64,000 bases of DNA from Cyprinodon diabolis (Eukaryota; Chordata; Actinopteri; Cyprinodontiformes; Cyprinodontidae), in the NCBI GenBank assembly GCA_030533445.1, contig CM060064.1, positions 26,643,126 to 26,707,125 of the forward strand, read 5' to 3'. Made by a program: the position numbers and the translations under genes. Shown here piece after piece: positions 45,001 to 57,000 of the stretch (position 1 is its first letter; every line of letters starts with the position of its first letter). The notes under the pieces were generated by a model that worked only from the letters and a program-made list of their open reading frames with translations, did not search any database and had not been told where the DNA came from.

Positions 45001-48000
45001 CTTTAAGCAACAGTTGAACAATTTTAGGATCAAATCCTGATCATTTTACAGATTGTAAATCTTTTAATCTCAGCTCAGATCTGTGTCCTCCTCTGGTGTT
45101 CGTTTTGCCTCAGACTGACCTTTTTGGGTGTCTCGAAGGAGAGAGCTTGATCAGGTCGATACCAGGGATTCATTCTGATGTATCCTGCAAGCACAATGGC
45201 CGAGTGGAGCCAGACAGACCTTCAGCCCGCAGATATAGATCTCATTTACAATACTGCTGCCCAGAGAAGTCATGGTGCTGCATCCTTTAATATAAAAACA
45301 TTTTCAAAAGCAGAAAACTGTATCAAACTGCTGCTGTCTAACAAAATGGGATTTTTGGATCAGAATATGCTCGTTTGAAGGCTAACACTAGCTTAGCTTT
45401 AGGACGATACGTCAGACCATTAAGAGAGCTGTAGTCAGAGATTAGGCCATTGACCTTTTAGCCTAAGAGGAGAGGCTTACTGTGTTTTGACGGGAACTGA
45501 AGAGTCCATTTGCTCTCTACTCTAATGATGTAACCCAATTACCTCCTCCCCTGCTGAGTTGATGAGGCTGACGTTACCTTTAAATCTAGAGGAAGGTAAA
45601 AATAGTAGTCTGGACCTGACACCTTTGATGGCTTGGCTCTCTAGCTTATATAAACCATGAATTTGTGTATGTTTTGCATTGCCAACTGTGACCAATGCTG
45701 GCAAACGATGCTGCCCCTACTATTTTTCTTTTGTTTTGTTTTGTTTTTTGTTTTTTACACGCAGACATCTGTTGTTAATTACTTTGTCTGAAAATGTAAG
45801 ACAAATGCGAGACTGGTTATCTTTGAGAAACTAACCAGAGTAGTAGATCTACGTTTAAAGTGCTTTTTGCGGAGAATTCTGTTGATTTAAGGAAAGAAGC
45901 TTGTCTGGCACAATTTTTATCTCTCACTGGCTGTTTGTTATGAAGATGTTCAGATTTTTGTTTTTCTTGCATAACATAGCCTGTTGCTCGTGAATTATAA
46001 AGGGCAAGCTTTTGATTACACAACAAAATGAGCAATAAACTGAAAGAAAAATGCTAAAAAGAGACCAAACAAAATGCAGTGCTTGATGGAAGCAAATTGT
46101 TTATGTATCTCATAAAAAAATAAGGCTTATTAAAGTAACACAATATTCTTAAATTCTACAAACTGTAGCGCACTGTAACACCTACAACAAAAACAAAAGC
46201 TTGTCATTGTTGTATTCTGTGCATTTAATCAGCATTGAAACATCTTGTCTAATAAATACTAGTAGCACCTCAATGACTGACTTTATGCTACATGCTTAAT
46301 AAAGAACAGCTACAAACAGTTAAAATGCGAAAGTTTAACTCTTGTTCATGTGAGAAGCATCCACCTTTACTGCAGAAGTCATTGGGTCGCACACTGAAGG
46401 TTGATATTTCAACTTCGAAGCACAAATTAAACGTCATTATTCTTCTGTGAATACTAGTTTGCAGTCAGACGTGGTCAGTATTGGCCTTAAGACTTTGTGC
46501 TACTGGTTAAATCTTATATTAGCAATCAAAATGCTCAAAATAGCATTCACATTGAAAATGCATAACAATTGAAATGTATTAAATAACAATTATTTCACTC
46601 AAACTGATTTCTCCTGATCTGAATATTGCACATGCTGATAGTGTAATGATAATGTATGTTTTAATTTTTAATTTTGCAGCTCTAGTGTCTTAGCTCCAAG
46701 AGCTTGGCTTTTAGTAGGTCTCTGCGGAGACTATTTGATGTAGAAGTGTTGGACTGAGAATTTTAGACTCAAGCTGTAAAGTCCAGCTCTTTGATTTTCA
46801 TATAGCACATTAATATAATTAAAAAGGCAGTCAAGTTATATTGTAAGAATAGATGGCTGGTTCCATTTTATTTACTTTTCGCCACAAAACTGGTAAAAAG
46901 ATGTGTACAACATAAAAATATGAAGAAAAAGAGGTCAGTTACACCATCACTTAAAATAAATAAAAAGCGAATCACAGCAAATGAAACAATTTGCCATAGG
47001 TACGTAGCAAGCCAAACCAACACTATTGTTGAACCCTAATTTCCACAGCTTAATTTTTTTTTTCCTTAATAGATCTGAGCATCTATATGACAATACAATT
47101 TTAGTCAATAACCTTCTGATTTTTCACTATACATTAAAGTCTAAGATTACAGCATTTTTCACAGACTGACGATCCGGATTCTATAGTTTTATATGGTTAT
47201 GTGTTGTTTTTTTTTGTTTTTTTTAAGAGACATACGTTTACTGAAAAATATATTAGCCTAAATGGCCTTTTTTATTTTAACCCTCTACGTATAAAAAATC
47301 ATTTGGTGAGCACACTGAAACCTGATTGGTTCAGCACGGATACATCTTATGCCTGTTGCCTATTTTCGTGAATTTACCTCTAGTTGGAAGTTCAAGTTCA
47401 AGCTCAATTGAAGTGTGATATTCAAAATGGATTTTGTGGATACTTTAAAGGGACCCAATTTAGGCACCAAAGGCAACTCTATTATCAAAAAATAAATAAA
47501 TAAATAAAAATAAAAACGCTGTTATGCCTCTGTAGAGCAAATAGTTTTTAGAATGTCATATTGGAGGAGTTTAACAAACTTGGCAAGTTAGTTTTCCTAT
47601 GTTTATACAGGCATCTTTTGTAGGCATTCCTGGCAGTCCTGAGACTTTTATTTTGTTTATATACATATTGAAATTATATTATAATAAAGAAATATATTTT
47701 GATTTAGTTTTAGGTAATTTTGTCTAAGCCTAAATATAAGACAGTTCATTCTAACCTCTTGAAATCTTGGTTTAGTTTTCCTTCTTTCTAAACAACAAGG
47801 ATTCATCATGCTCAAATATTAGATTTGATCATTGTAATGCAAAATATTACTTGGACCTCAGAGAATCTTTAGAAAAACAGGAGAGAATCCACAGTGAAAG
47901 GTTTCCTCTGCTTTCCTGTTTGTCACATGACTGTTGGATGGTTTCATAATTAAACATGTGCTTCTAATTTAGATTAATTTTCTCATTACAGTTCATTACA

Positions 48001-51000
48001 ATATATGGGGAAAAGTGTTTTTCTTTTACTGATTATATTTAAAATTTCAAGCAATTTGTGATTAAAAACGGTTGTTTTTCTTAACATTTGCTGCTTTCTT
48101 TTAAATTTTGATTTTGCAGTTGGTTGTCTGAGAATTTTAAAGATCTATTAAAAGATATGATTTTATATTTGTTTGAGGTCTATAAAAGCAACCGATAATA
48201 TTATTTTGACTTTATTAAGGCTATGGTAAGGTTGTTTATCTGTGAGTCTTTTTAGCCCATTATGCTTTTCTCTGAAATAAATGCTATAGAAGATGATACA
48301 TAAGAGAACAGAAATATATTTTTGTTTCCTACCCTTCCAGTTGTGAGTGGTCAACTATTATAAACCATATAAAGAGTGCAGAGGCTCTTTTACTAGTTGT
48401 AACATCCATGAAGCTGGTCAGCAAGTGTATTAAACATGTTTGATTGTCTTTTGTGAAAAGCAGGCCTAATTTCCTATTGGAAACAAATGTTTTAGTTTTC
48501 TATTTAATCATGTTAATTTTCTTGGACAATAAATGCTTTCCCTAGTTAACTGTAGAGCCACATTTCATGACAGTTGAATAAAAGTCTAAAACAAAACTGC
48601 AGCTTTTCTATACTCTGTTCAGCCTTCCTGTTATCAGCAGAAAGTTTGGTTCTCTGATGCAGCCCAAATGAATCAAAGATATATCTTGACACATTGTGGA
48701 AAATAGATTTTGGGGGCTTTCAGCTTAATTTTAATTAAACAGAGAAGTTGAAAAGAACAAAAGATTGTTTTCAACCTCTTTGCCCATAAGAAGTTGGGTT
48801 TGACTTTAAAATTTCTTGCTGGCTGTTCACACTGAAATCAGATTCTGATCACTTGTCTGCTGTTTGCTGCATCTCTGTAATGAATTAAACAGAAATGCAG
48901 CCGACATGCAACAGCTTGCAGCATGAACAGATTTTGTAATTTTTTTTTTTCAGAACTTAATTTATTGTAAAAATATAACTAAAATGGTCTAATACTGTAT
49001 ATTAAATAATGTATATTGATAAAACTTTTAGCAACAGAAAAGATATGAGCTTGTTGAGTTCTAGTGTTTCTGCTTTCTGCACCATCATGTATAGTGTGCA
49101 AAAAAGCTATTGACTTTCCTCCCCTTATTTGGAAGAACTTTTAGGCATTTCACACACAGAAACCCAGTGGAGGCTACCCATATCAGCCAATCTGAGCTCT
49201 TTATAGCCCCAGTTAGAAGTGGCTCTCCAAAAACCTTACATTTGTAAACCTGCAGATTGATTTTAGTTTTTTTCCTCCTCATTTTGCTCTCATTGAATCA
49301 GCTTTCTTACAAACAGAGAAGCACCCAGCTGTGTTTGCTGCTGTCTTTGTTAATCATTAATCAGAGATGGTGTTGGTTAAATTAAAAGCCTTGATGCCTT
49401 TAGTTTTCATACACACATTGGAGGATGTCTGTGAGTTCAGATCCTCGTTTTAAATATGGCGTCTTGGGTCGGAACAGACCGATCACCTCCTACTCTCACG
49501 TTTGTTAGAGCAAGGAATATGGACTCCTAGCTTGTTTAACCATGATGTCACCTCTGTAGTGACTTATTGGATGAGCACTGGGAGGAGGCTGTTGGATTTG
49601 TTCTTGCGATTTAGGCCCAACCCTCCCAGAGGAGTATTTCTTTTTTAAATGAACACAGCTGGTACCCCTAGCAGCATATCTGTGGGAGTGGGACAGGACA
49701 TGAGGTCATAAAAGGCAATGAACAGTTCAGTTTTTTAAAGGGGGGGGGGACTGCTTGCATTGCAGTGGAAGGGATAGATTGAAGTAGATTGAAGCAGATC
49801 TTCAAGCTGCAGGATAATGGTTGGTTTAGTGTAGGACTGAGTCTCTGTTCTGCCAAATCTGGCTTTGCACTAAGCACCAGTTACCTTCCACCCATTTATC
49901 CCAGGCAGATAACTACTGTTAGGTGGAGCCTGCACTGTGGCTGAGCTCTCCTCTTCATGCCGACCGAGTGGATTCCCCCTGACCAGGAGATCCCTGAGTG
50001 GGGGGAGGGTAATGTGTCTAGTCAAGGATCGGATAGGTATGCGTTTCACTTAGGGTGGGGTTTTCAAGAAGCAGTCCAAGCACAGTTTAGTGGAGACAAA
50101 GCAGTGGAGAAACCTTTTAGCTGTAAGTGAGGGGTCACCATGGGTCAGACAGGGTTCTGGCTGTCTTGTCTGTAAAGAGGACCAGAAATCTGTGGCATTG
50201 TGTGTTTACAGTGTTTTTCTCCATTGTTGTTTTTATCATATCCCCTGTTTGTGGGCATAAATGGACCTTTGGCTTCAATATGTGATCTGGTGAATGTTTG
50301 GGTACTCTTAACTAAAAACACCTTTGGCTCTGTTGTATGAAGGAATGTCTTAGAGAATCAGTGATTCTCTAAAACATTAGTTCTCATTTTGCTGGTGTAA
50401 TGCCAGTGTTTGCACCTCAGTGTGAGAGAGCTGTTCAATTTAAATACTATTTGAGGAATATGCAGAGCCTAAAGGTTTTGTAAGAGAAGCCAAAGAAGGG
50501 TTTAATTAACTCATATTTGAACCTTATAACACATTTTATGAAAGTTATTGTGACTTTATCAGAGACCAACACCAAGTTATGCACAATGGAAAGTGGTTTT
50601 CAGTTTTGTTTTTTCCCCCTTGAGTCGTACTCTGTTGGACAATTTAAATGTTTTTGCTGTAGTAATGACTTTGTTGTTGTTGTTTTGATTTTTTTTTTTT
50701 TTTTATTTCCTTTGGTGTGTACCTGCATTGTAGAACTAGAAATGGCAAGTTCTGCTAATTGCTCTTATAAAATGTATCAAACTTTGCCTTAGTACTGCAT
50801 CATTTTTACCTAGAAATAGTGTTGAACTGTGCAAGCCAATCAAATATTTATGGTTTGATCCATATCGTTCAATATTAGCTCTGGCTCTATGTTGAGGGTC
50901 TCTATCTTCTAAAAGGTGAATCTGTGGTGTAGTTTCTAGTTTTTATTTATTTTTTTCAGCTTCTTACATGTTGCTTCCAGTATTCTTCTGTATTTTAAAC

Positions 51001-54000
51001 CATCCATATTCTTCCATGCCCCTTCTTATAGAAACATCCCCATATCCTAGTGCTACTGCCACCATGTTTCACAATCAATTGTTGGTGGTGGTAGTTTTCT
51101 GCAAGCGTAGTGTTTTAACCGCAACTCCAAGATGTCAACAGATATTTCCAATTGAGCTGTGGATCTCTGTAGGTCCTCCAGAGTTACCATGGGCACATTG
51201 ACTGCACTTCTGATGTTTGCCGTCTTTGCCTCATCTATCAGTTTATACTAGTGCTTTATATTAGGAAAATATGGAACTTAAAATATGAGAGAATTCATTC
51301 GGCTAAAATCAGTACCCACTCCTATACAGCTCTATTTTAAAAATGATTTTCAATGCAGTAATTAGGGCTGAAACAGTCGGATTGAAGTTATCATATTTAT
51401 TGATTATATGGTTTTAGAGTATAGAGACTCTAACACGTGCCTTTAGCTGACAGAGCAACCCACTTATAGCAGTAATTATACCAAAATAAAAAAATGAACT
51501 TTTTGCATTTAAGATAACAAAAAATATTTTTCATCTTACAAAATGCTCTATCCAGAACTCCTAAAGTGGAAAAGTTTTAGTTTTACCTGGTTTGATTTCG
51601 TAAAAAGTGTTCTTTTAGGAATCTTTGGCTATCCGACTACTATTATTCAATTTGCAAAATAATCGTTAGTTGCAGCCCTAGCTGTGATAGATTTTAAATC
51701 TTAGGATACCTCACCTTTCTTTTTTTGTTTTTTTTTTTATGAAGCCATTTATTTGCTAATGCTTTCTAACAAACCTCTGTGACCTTCTCTATACAACCGG
51801 AATCATACTGACAATTATTTTTAAGTTACATTATATACAGGTGGAATGTATTTACTAATATAGTGATTAATAAAGTTAATTAGTTGCTTTTTTAGAGATC
51901 AAAAAAGGGTGAAGATGAATGCACACCACTCTTTTCAGTTTTCTCAAAAATGAAGAAGAAAAAAAGGAAAAGTAATGTATGGTTATTTTCCCCCTTCACA
52001 GTGCAATAATTTGTGTTTTCAACTCATAAAATCCCAATAGAATAAATCAAAGTTGTAACATAACCTAAAAAAAACTTTAAATTTGATTTTGGTATTATTT
52101 TCAGTTCTGTGGCAATTGTTATTTTAAGGCACAGGGTCCCTCTAGATTAGAGCAAAGAATTATGATTAATTACAAAGTATTTTTTAACTTCCTCAATTAG
52201 GGCGAAACCAGTTAGTAGAGAAAAATTCAGTCATTATTCTAGAAGATATATAATTAAAAAACCTCATCTTCCCTTGTGGCTAAAAAGCGAATTCTGTTAG
52301 TTGTTTTATTAGATGATAAAGGATTATCTCCAGTGTGTTAACATCTGCTTCTCAATTAGATTTTAATGAGTAAAACAATACTTTTGAGGGGGAAATAAAT
52401 ATAGAATCTTGAGCTAAAGTAAAGTTTAAACCCAACCTGTTTTTACAGCGTTCTTACCTGCAAAACTGTCACATAGATCAGAATACTCTAATGAAAGTCA
52501 AAGTGTACTACTTTATCTGTTAAATAGGTAAAACTAACTTAATGGATTGATACGATTTTCATTTTAGTTTTACATTTTGCATTCTTCAAGGTTGTTAGGT
52601 TTATGTTTAAAAACAAGAAACGATATATATATATATATAGATATTGTTTCAATAGAATGTGAAAATGATCTGGTGTTTTCATCACTTTCTTTGATTAAAA
52701 TCTTCCAGTAGTTTATAGATGCTCGAAGTTCAAAATTTGCTAAAATTGTGGGGCAGCTAACAAACATCACAGCATCCAGAAAGAGGAAATCTTTGCTTTT
52801 TTTCCATCACACATATAATAATAATATAATTATATGATAATCCAACACGTTTTATTTCTGACATTTAAATCATTTGGATTATTTAATCACTCTACAGAGT
52901 GGACATTTGTTAGGCAGTCAGCCCTCTATGTTGTGTTGCTGCAGAGCAAAGTATTAAGCTTAAGATTTAAATGATAGAATAAGGTCTATTTATATGTTAA
53001 CATTAATGGAGGCTTTACACCATCACAGTGATCTACTCCATACTTCCATTATCCATTAGGGCTGTTTATAATGGCGATTGTGTTTTTCTATCGGGTCCAA
53101 GGCTTCTTTGAGAGACGGAAACGATCCATTGTGTTGTAGGGGAAGTGCCACTGGCTCAGACCCAGAAAATGGTCAGACTGGGATGTGGATTAGAGGCCAA
53201 ACGCCTGGCACAAAAACTAAGCCTAGATAATGACATGCTGGTATTTTAGATGGCTTTAATTATAACACCACTGTGTTTTTCACCCTTTTCCACTGTGATT
53301 AAGATTTTATACGCTGCAAGGCGCAATTAAAGCTATGATCTTACCACACTGTTTGTTGGTCTGTTTGCAGATGTGACTCTGAAAGTCCACCTGAGCGACG
53401 CTAGCACTCAGCAGCCCCTGTTTGGAGCCACCGTGCAGCTCTTCGCCAATCACACTTCTGTAGCCACGGAAACCTCATCAAGTGATGGCAACACCTACTT
53501 GCAGTTTCCTTACAGCCTTGGGACACCGCTTGTTGTCACCGCAACCAAACAGGGATATGTGCCAAACTCGGTTCCCTGGACTCCGTCCAAATTACCGGGT
53601 AGGTAGATGTGCACAAGTGAGAGATATTTATAAGGCAAATGCATGAAATGACAATGAACTCTCCCCACAGAAACGGATCTGTACATTATGTTTCACTTCT
53701 ACTAGTTTGGTGTGAAATAAACTGCTTGTGTGTGTCAGGTGTGTGAGCTTATGATAAGTGGAGTGCTTCATTACTAATTTATTATATCAGATGCCAAAAC
53801 CCAGCAAGAGGTCTTCCTAAGCCCTTTCAGTAAACACACACACACACACTCGTAGTGAATCCCAGGAGCCTGTGCTGCTCTGTGTGTGTCAGTGTGACTT
53901 TAGGGGGGTTTATTTGGGGGAAGGTTATTACAAGCCAACAGAATGGCAGCCAATTGGATTATCACGCTTACCAGCTCAGAACAATGAAGGAGTGAAAGGA

Positions 54001-57000
54001 AGGAAGGGAATGGAAAGCGGTACAGTTTGCTGGGTCAGGCGTCTGTCCTGCTGCACACAGGATGAAAGCTGGGCTATTAAAAATGTAGAAAGCTACATTA
54101 ATGACTTGTAATGTCTGATAATGATCAGTAAATTGTCCAGGTAGTTTGCTGTTTGTTCATCAGACAGTGAATATATTCTAAGTTTTAACAGAACTGCATG
54201 TTGTTCTGCTTCCTTTTTTTTTTTTTAGTGTTTTCCTCCATCAGTCTGGATCTCCTTCCAGAACGTGCTGCTACCCTAATGGTGTATGATGATGTTGTTG
54301 AGATAAAGTCAAGTCAACAAGGTAAAAAAACTGTTTTTTGAGTCGAACATGTTCACTGTCCTAACGATTCTGTTAGAAATTTAGGACTTCACATTTGCAG
54401 CTCCCAGCTTTTAGAGATGCACTCAGAAATTGGTGACCAAAATTGGCTTAATTTTTAGCTTGTTAGCCTACATTCATCCTCACCAGAACCTACATCTGAT
54501 CCTTTCCTGATCAGCAAACCTTTGCTTAACCGTTCAAGCTGATAGCAAGTCTCTTTCTGTTGAGAGAATAATCCAAGTTGGTATCTGTTTTCAGTGAGGT
54601 GTTTAGAAGAAAAGTAAGAGGCTTTTTTTATCTGCTGATTATTGCAACTGCCAGACTTTTGACCAATACCAGTTATTTTGGGACCCTGCCATTTGCTACT
54701 TTTACTGCTTTATTAATATACTTGGAAAAAGTTGGCAGCTTAAAGGAAATTTCCGCCACATGATGTTAGTTTAAACTTTTTTTTGGGTAGATAACTGGGA
54801 GGCTTTACTGCTTGCTTTATCCAAAAATACCTTTGAGCTATCAGCTTCTCTTCAATATTGAATCTGATAGATGTGGAAAAGTACATACATATTTGTCACA
54901 TTTGTGATTTTATACTTGTGTTTATTTTTAAGGTTGCCTTTTTTATACCTGGCTGGGGGACTACCGATGAAAATTAGCACTCCTTAGCTAACTCGGGTAT
55001 ATTTAAATTGTTTTAATGTTTATTAATGTACACTGTCCCTTTTCAAACAAACAAATGAAATGAAATGAATGAAATCTGTCAAGAACAGGCTTTGCATAGT
55101 TCATGGTCCATTTCCATTCAGCGTGAAACATGTTCTGCCAAACAGGCAACTACAAAGTTAATCAGCAGGAAAAAAAATGATAAATGAAAATAAAGGACTA
55201 AAGGTTGATTAAATATTTGTTATTGTTTTTGCACCATATTGCTTTTGCATAAGAAAATGACTGGACTGAGCCACCCAGTGAGATGTAGATCAACGGTTCT
55301 ACAAGCTGACATCATTATGTTTGAAACATTATCGTTGTTTGTGGCCAGCTGAAGCTGGTGTGGTTGAATATGACTGACTGGAGGCAACCTAAAGAAGGGC
55401 TCATCTCTGCAATCTAACCACAGCTGATTCCATGAAAAGGCCAGTAAACCCGATCTGCACCCAGGCCTTTGTTAATCTAGCACTTTACAGTATCTTGTGC
55501 AACTTTTGATTTAACCAGCTTTTTTGCAACAATCGTCCCACTCCCCTGTAATGTATTGTTTGCTTTAGACTACCATAAAACTAAACTGCCAAAAAATGTA
55601 GATTTTAGAATCACTGATAAATATGTTAGCAACTCACCGTTGAACATATTTTTTTAGGTTTTAAGCATTTTAACAATACATTAGGTAGTTTCTCTCCTAC
55701 TTTCTTATAAATAAAAGTGGATTAATATTTTAAATATTAGAAGTAGAAATCCAATTTGCAATGACGAGTCATAATTGTGTCTTTGTAGTTTAGCCCTTTT
55801 TGTTCAGAAGTAATTGCATTAGAAAAGGCTGTCATAGTAATTTGAATTGATTCAGTTTCTTTGTCTGCTTCTCTTTTGTGTATTTGTAACCAGCCGGCTT
55901 GTAATTCATTCTTTTTGTCTCTGATGGCGAGAGAGAGAAAAAAATGACGGATATATTCAGCAGGCTCCATTAAGATGTAGACCTCCTAAAAACCATGAGG
56001 CTGGGGACCACGCTGAAGTGTGGTCCAGCTCTGTTTCCAGCTCTTTGTGTCAGTGTTTTGTGTCGGTGTAACAGCACCTTGGGGAGTAATAAAGCTTGGC
56101 GTGTGGCACAAATAAAGGTAATAAAAGAGGAGAGGAAGAATCGTGTTATGTGTTGTTGGAGGTGGGTGGAGCAGTTTGGGGAGGGTGGGTGGTAGATGGT
56201 AGAAAGGGGGATGGGCAGTGAAGAGTCCAACAGAGGGAGGAACAGATGAGATGAGGAAAAAGTGGAGGGAAAAGAAAACGGGCAACACAAAGAAATGCCT
56301 TTTAAACTTTGCTGTTAAGAGCAAGTTTTAAAACATGAAAGTGGACCATCTACTCCCAGAAAGAGTCAAACTGGGAACACTTGCAGGCTGCTAGGTCTGT
56401 CTTATTGCTAAGGAATGTGCTCTGAACACAGTCGGACCACAATGACATCACCTGGCCAAGTCTGGATACATGCTCTTTTTTCTTATTATTACTTTAAACA
56501 TAAAATGTATAGGCAAGCAGCAGATTTGTGGTCGGGAGCTGTTAAATTTGCAGGGAAATGGCAAAAGAAGGCGTCAGGATGGTTCAGGGAAAAGGCCGGC
56601 GTCTGCATTATCTTTAAGGCATCGATCCTGAATCACTTCCATTAAATCTGACTGATGAGTGAATATATAAAAAAAGCATTAGGCCAAGATGAGGAAAGCA
56701 AAGATGCTTTGTATAACATTCTGGAAAAAATAGTGCAATTTGAATTCTAAACAGGTGCAAACCAATCTCCCATAACTTTCTTTCATACCTGTTTTTGATT
56801 TTCTTGAAAAAAAATATGTCAAGTGTGTATTTTACCTACTTAGGACTTGTCAACGTTCATAATAGTGGTTGGTCTTAGGCCCCGTCCACACGAAGTCAAA
56901 ACGAACACGAAACGCTAATATTTTCCAGAACGTTTGTCGTAAAGACGGAGACGTAAAATAAATGTGATCGTCCACACGAATGCATGAAAACGCTGCAAAA

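Noticed and set aside
45096..45378. Two overlapping frames in FAM171 intron 1 tested as an extra exon
   Set aside because: No acceptor/donor pair in phase 1 and no similarity to FAM171 sequence.
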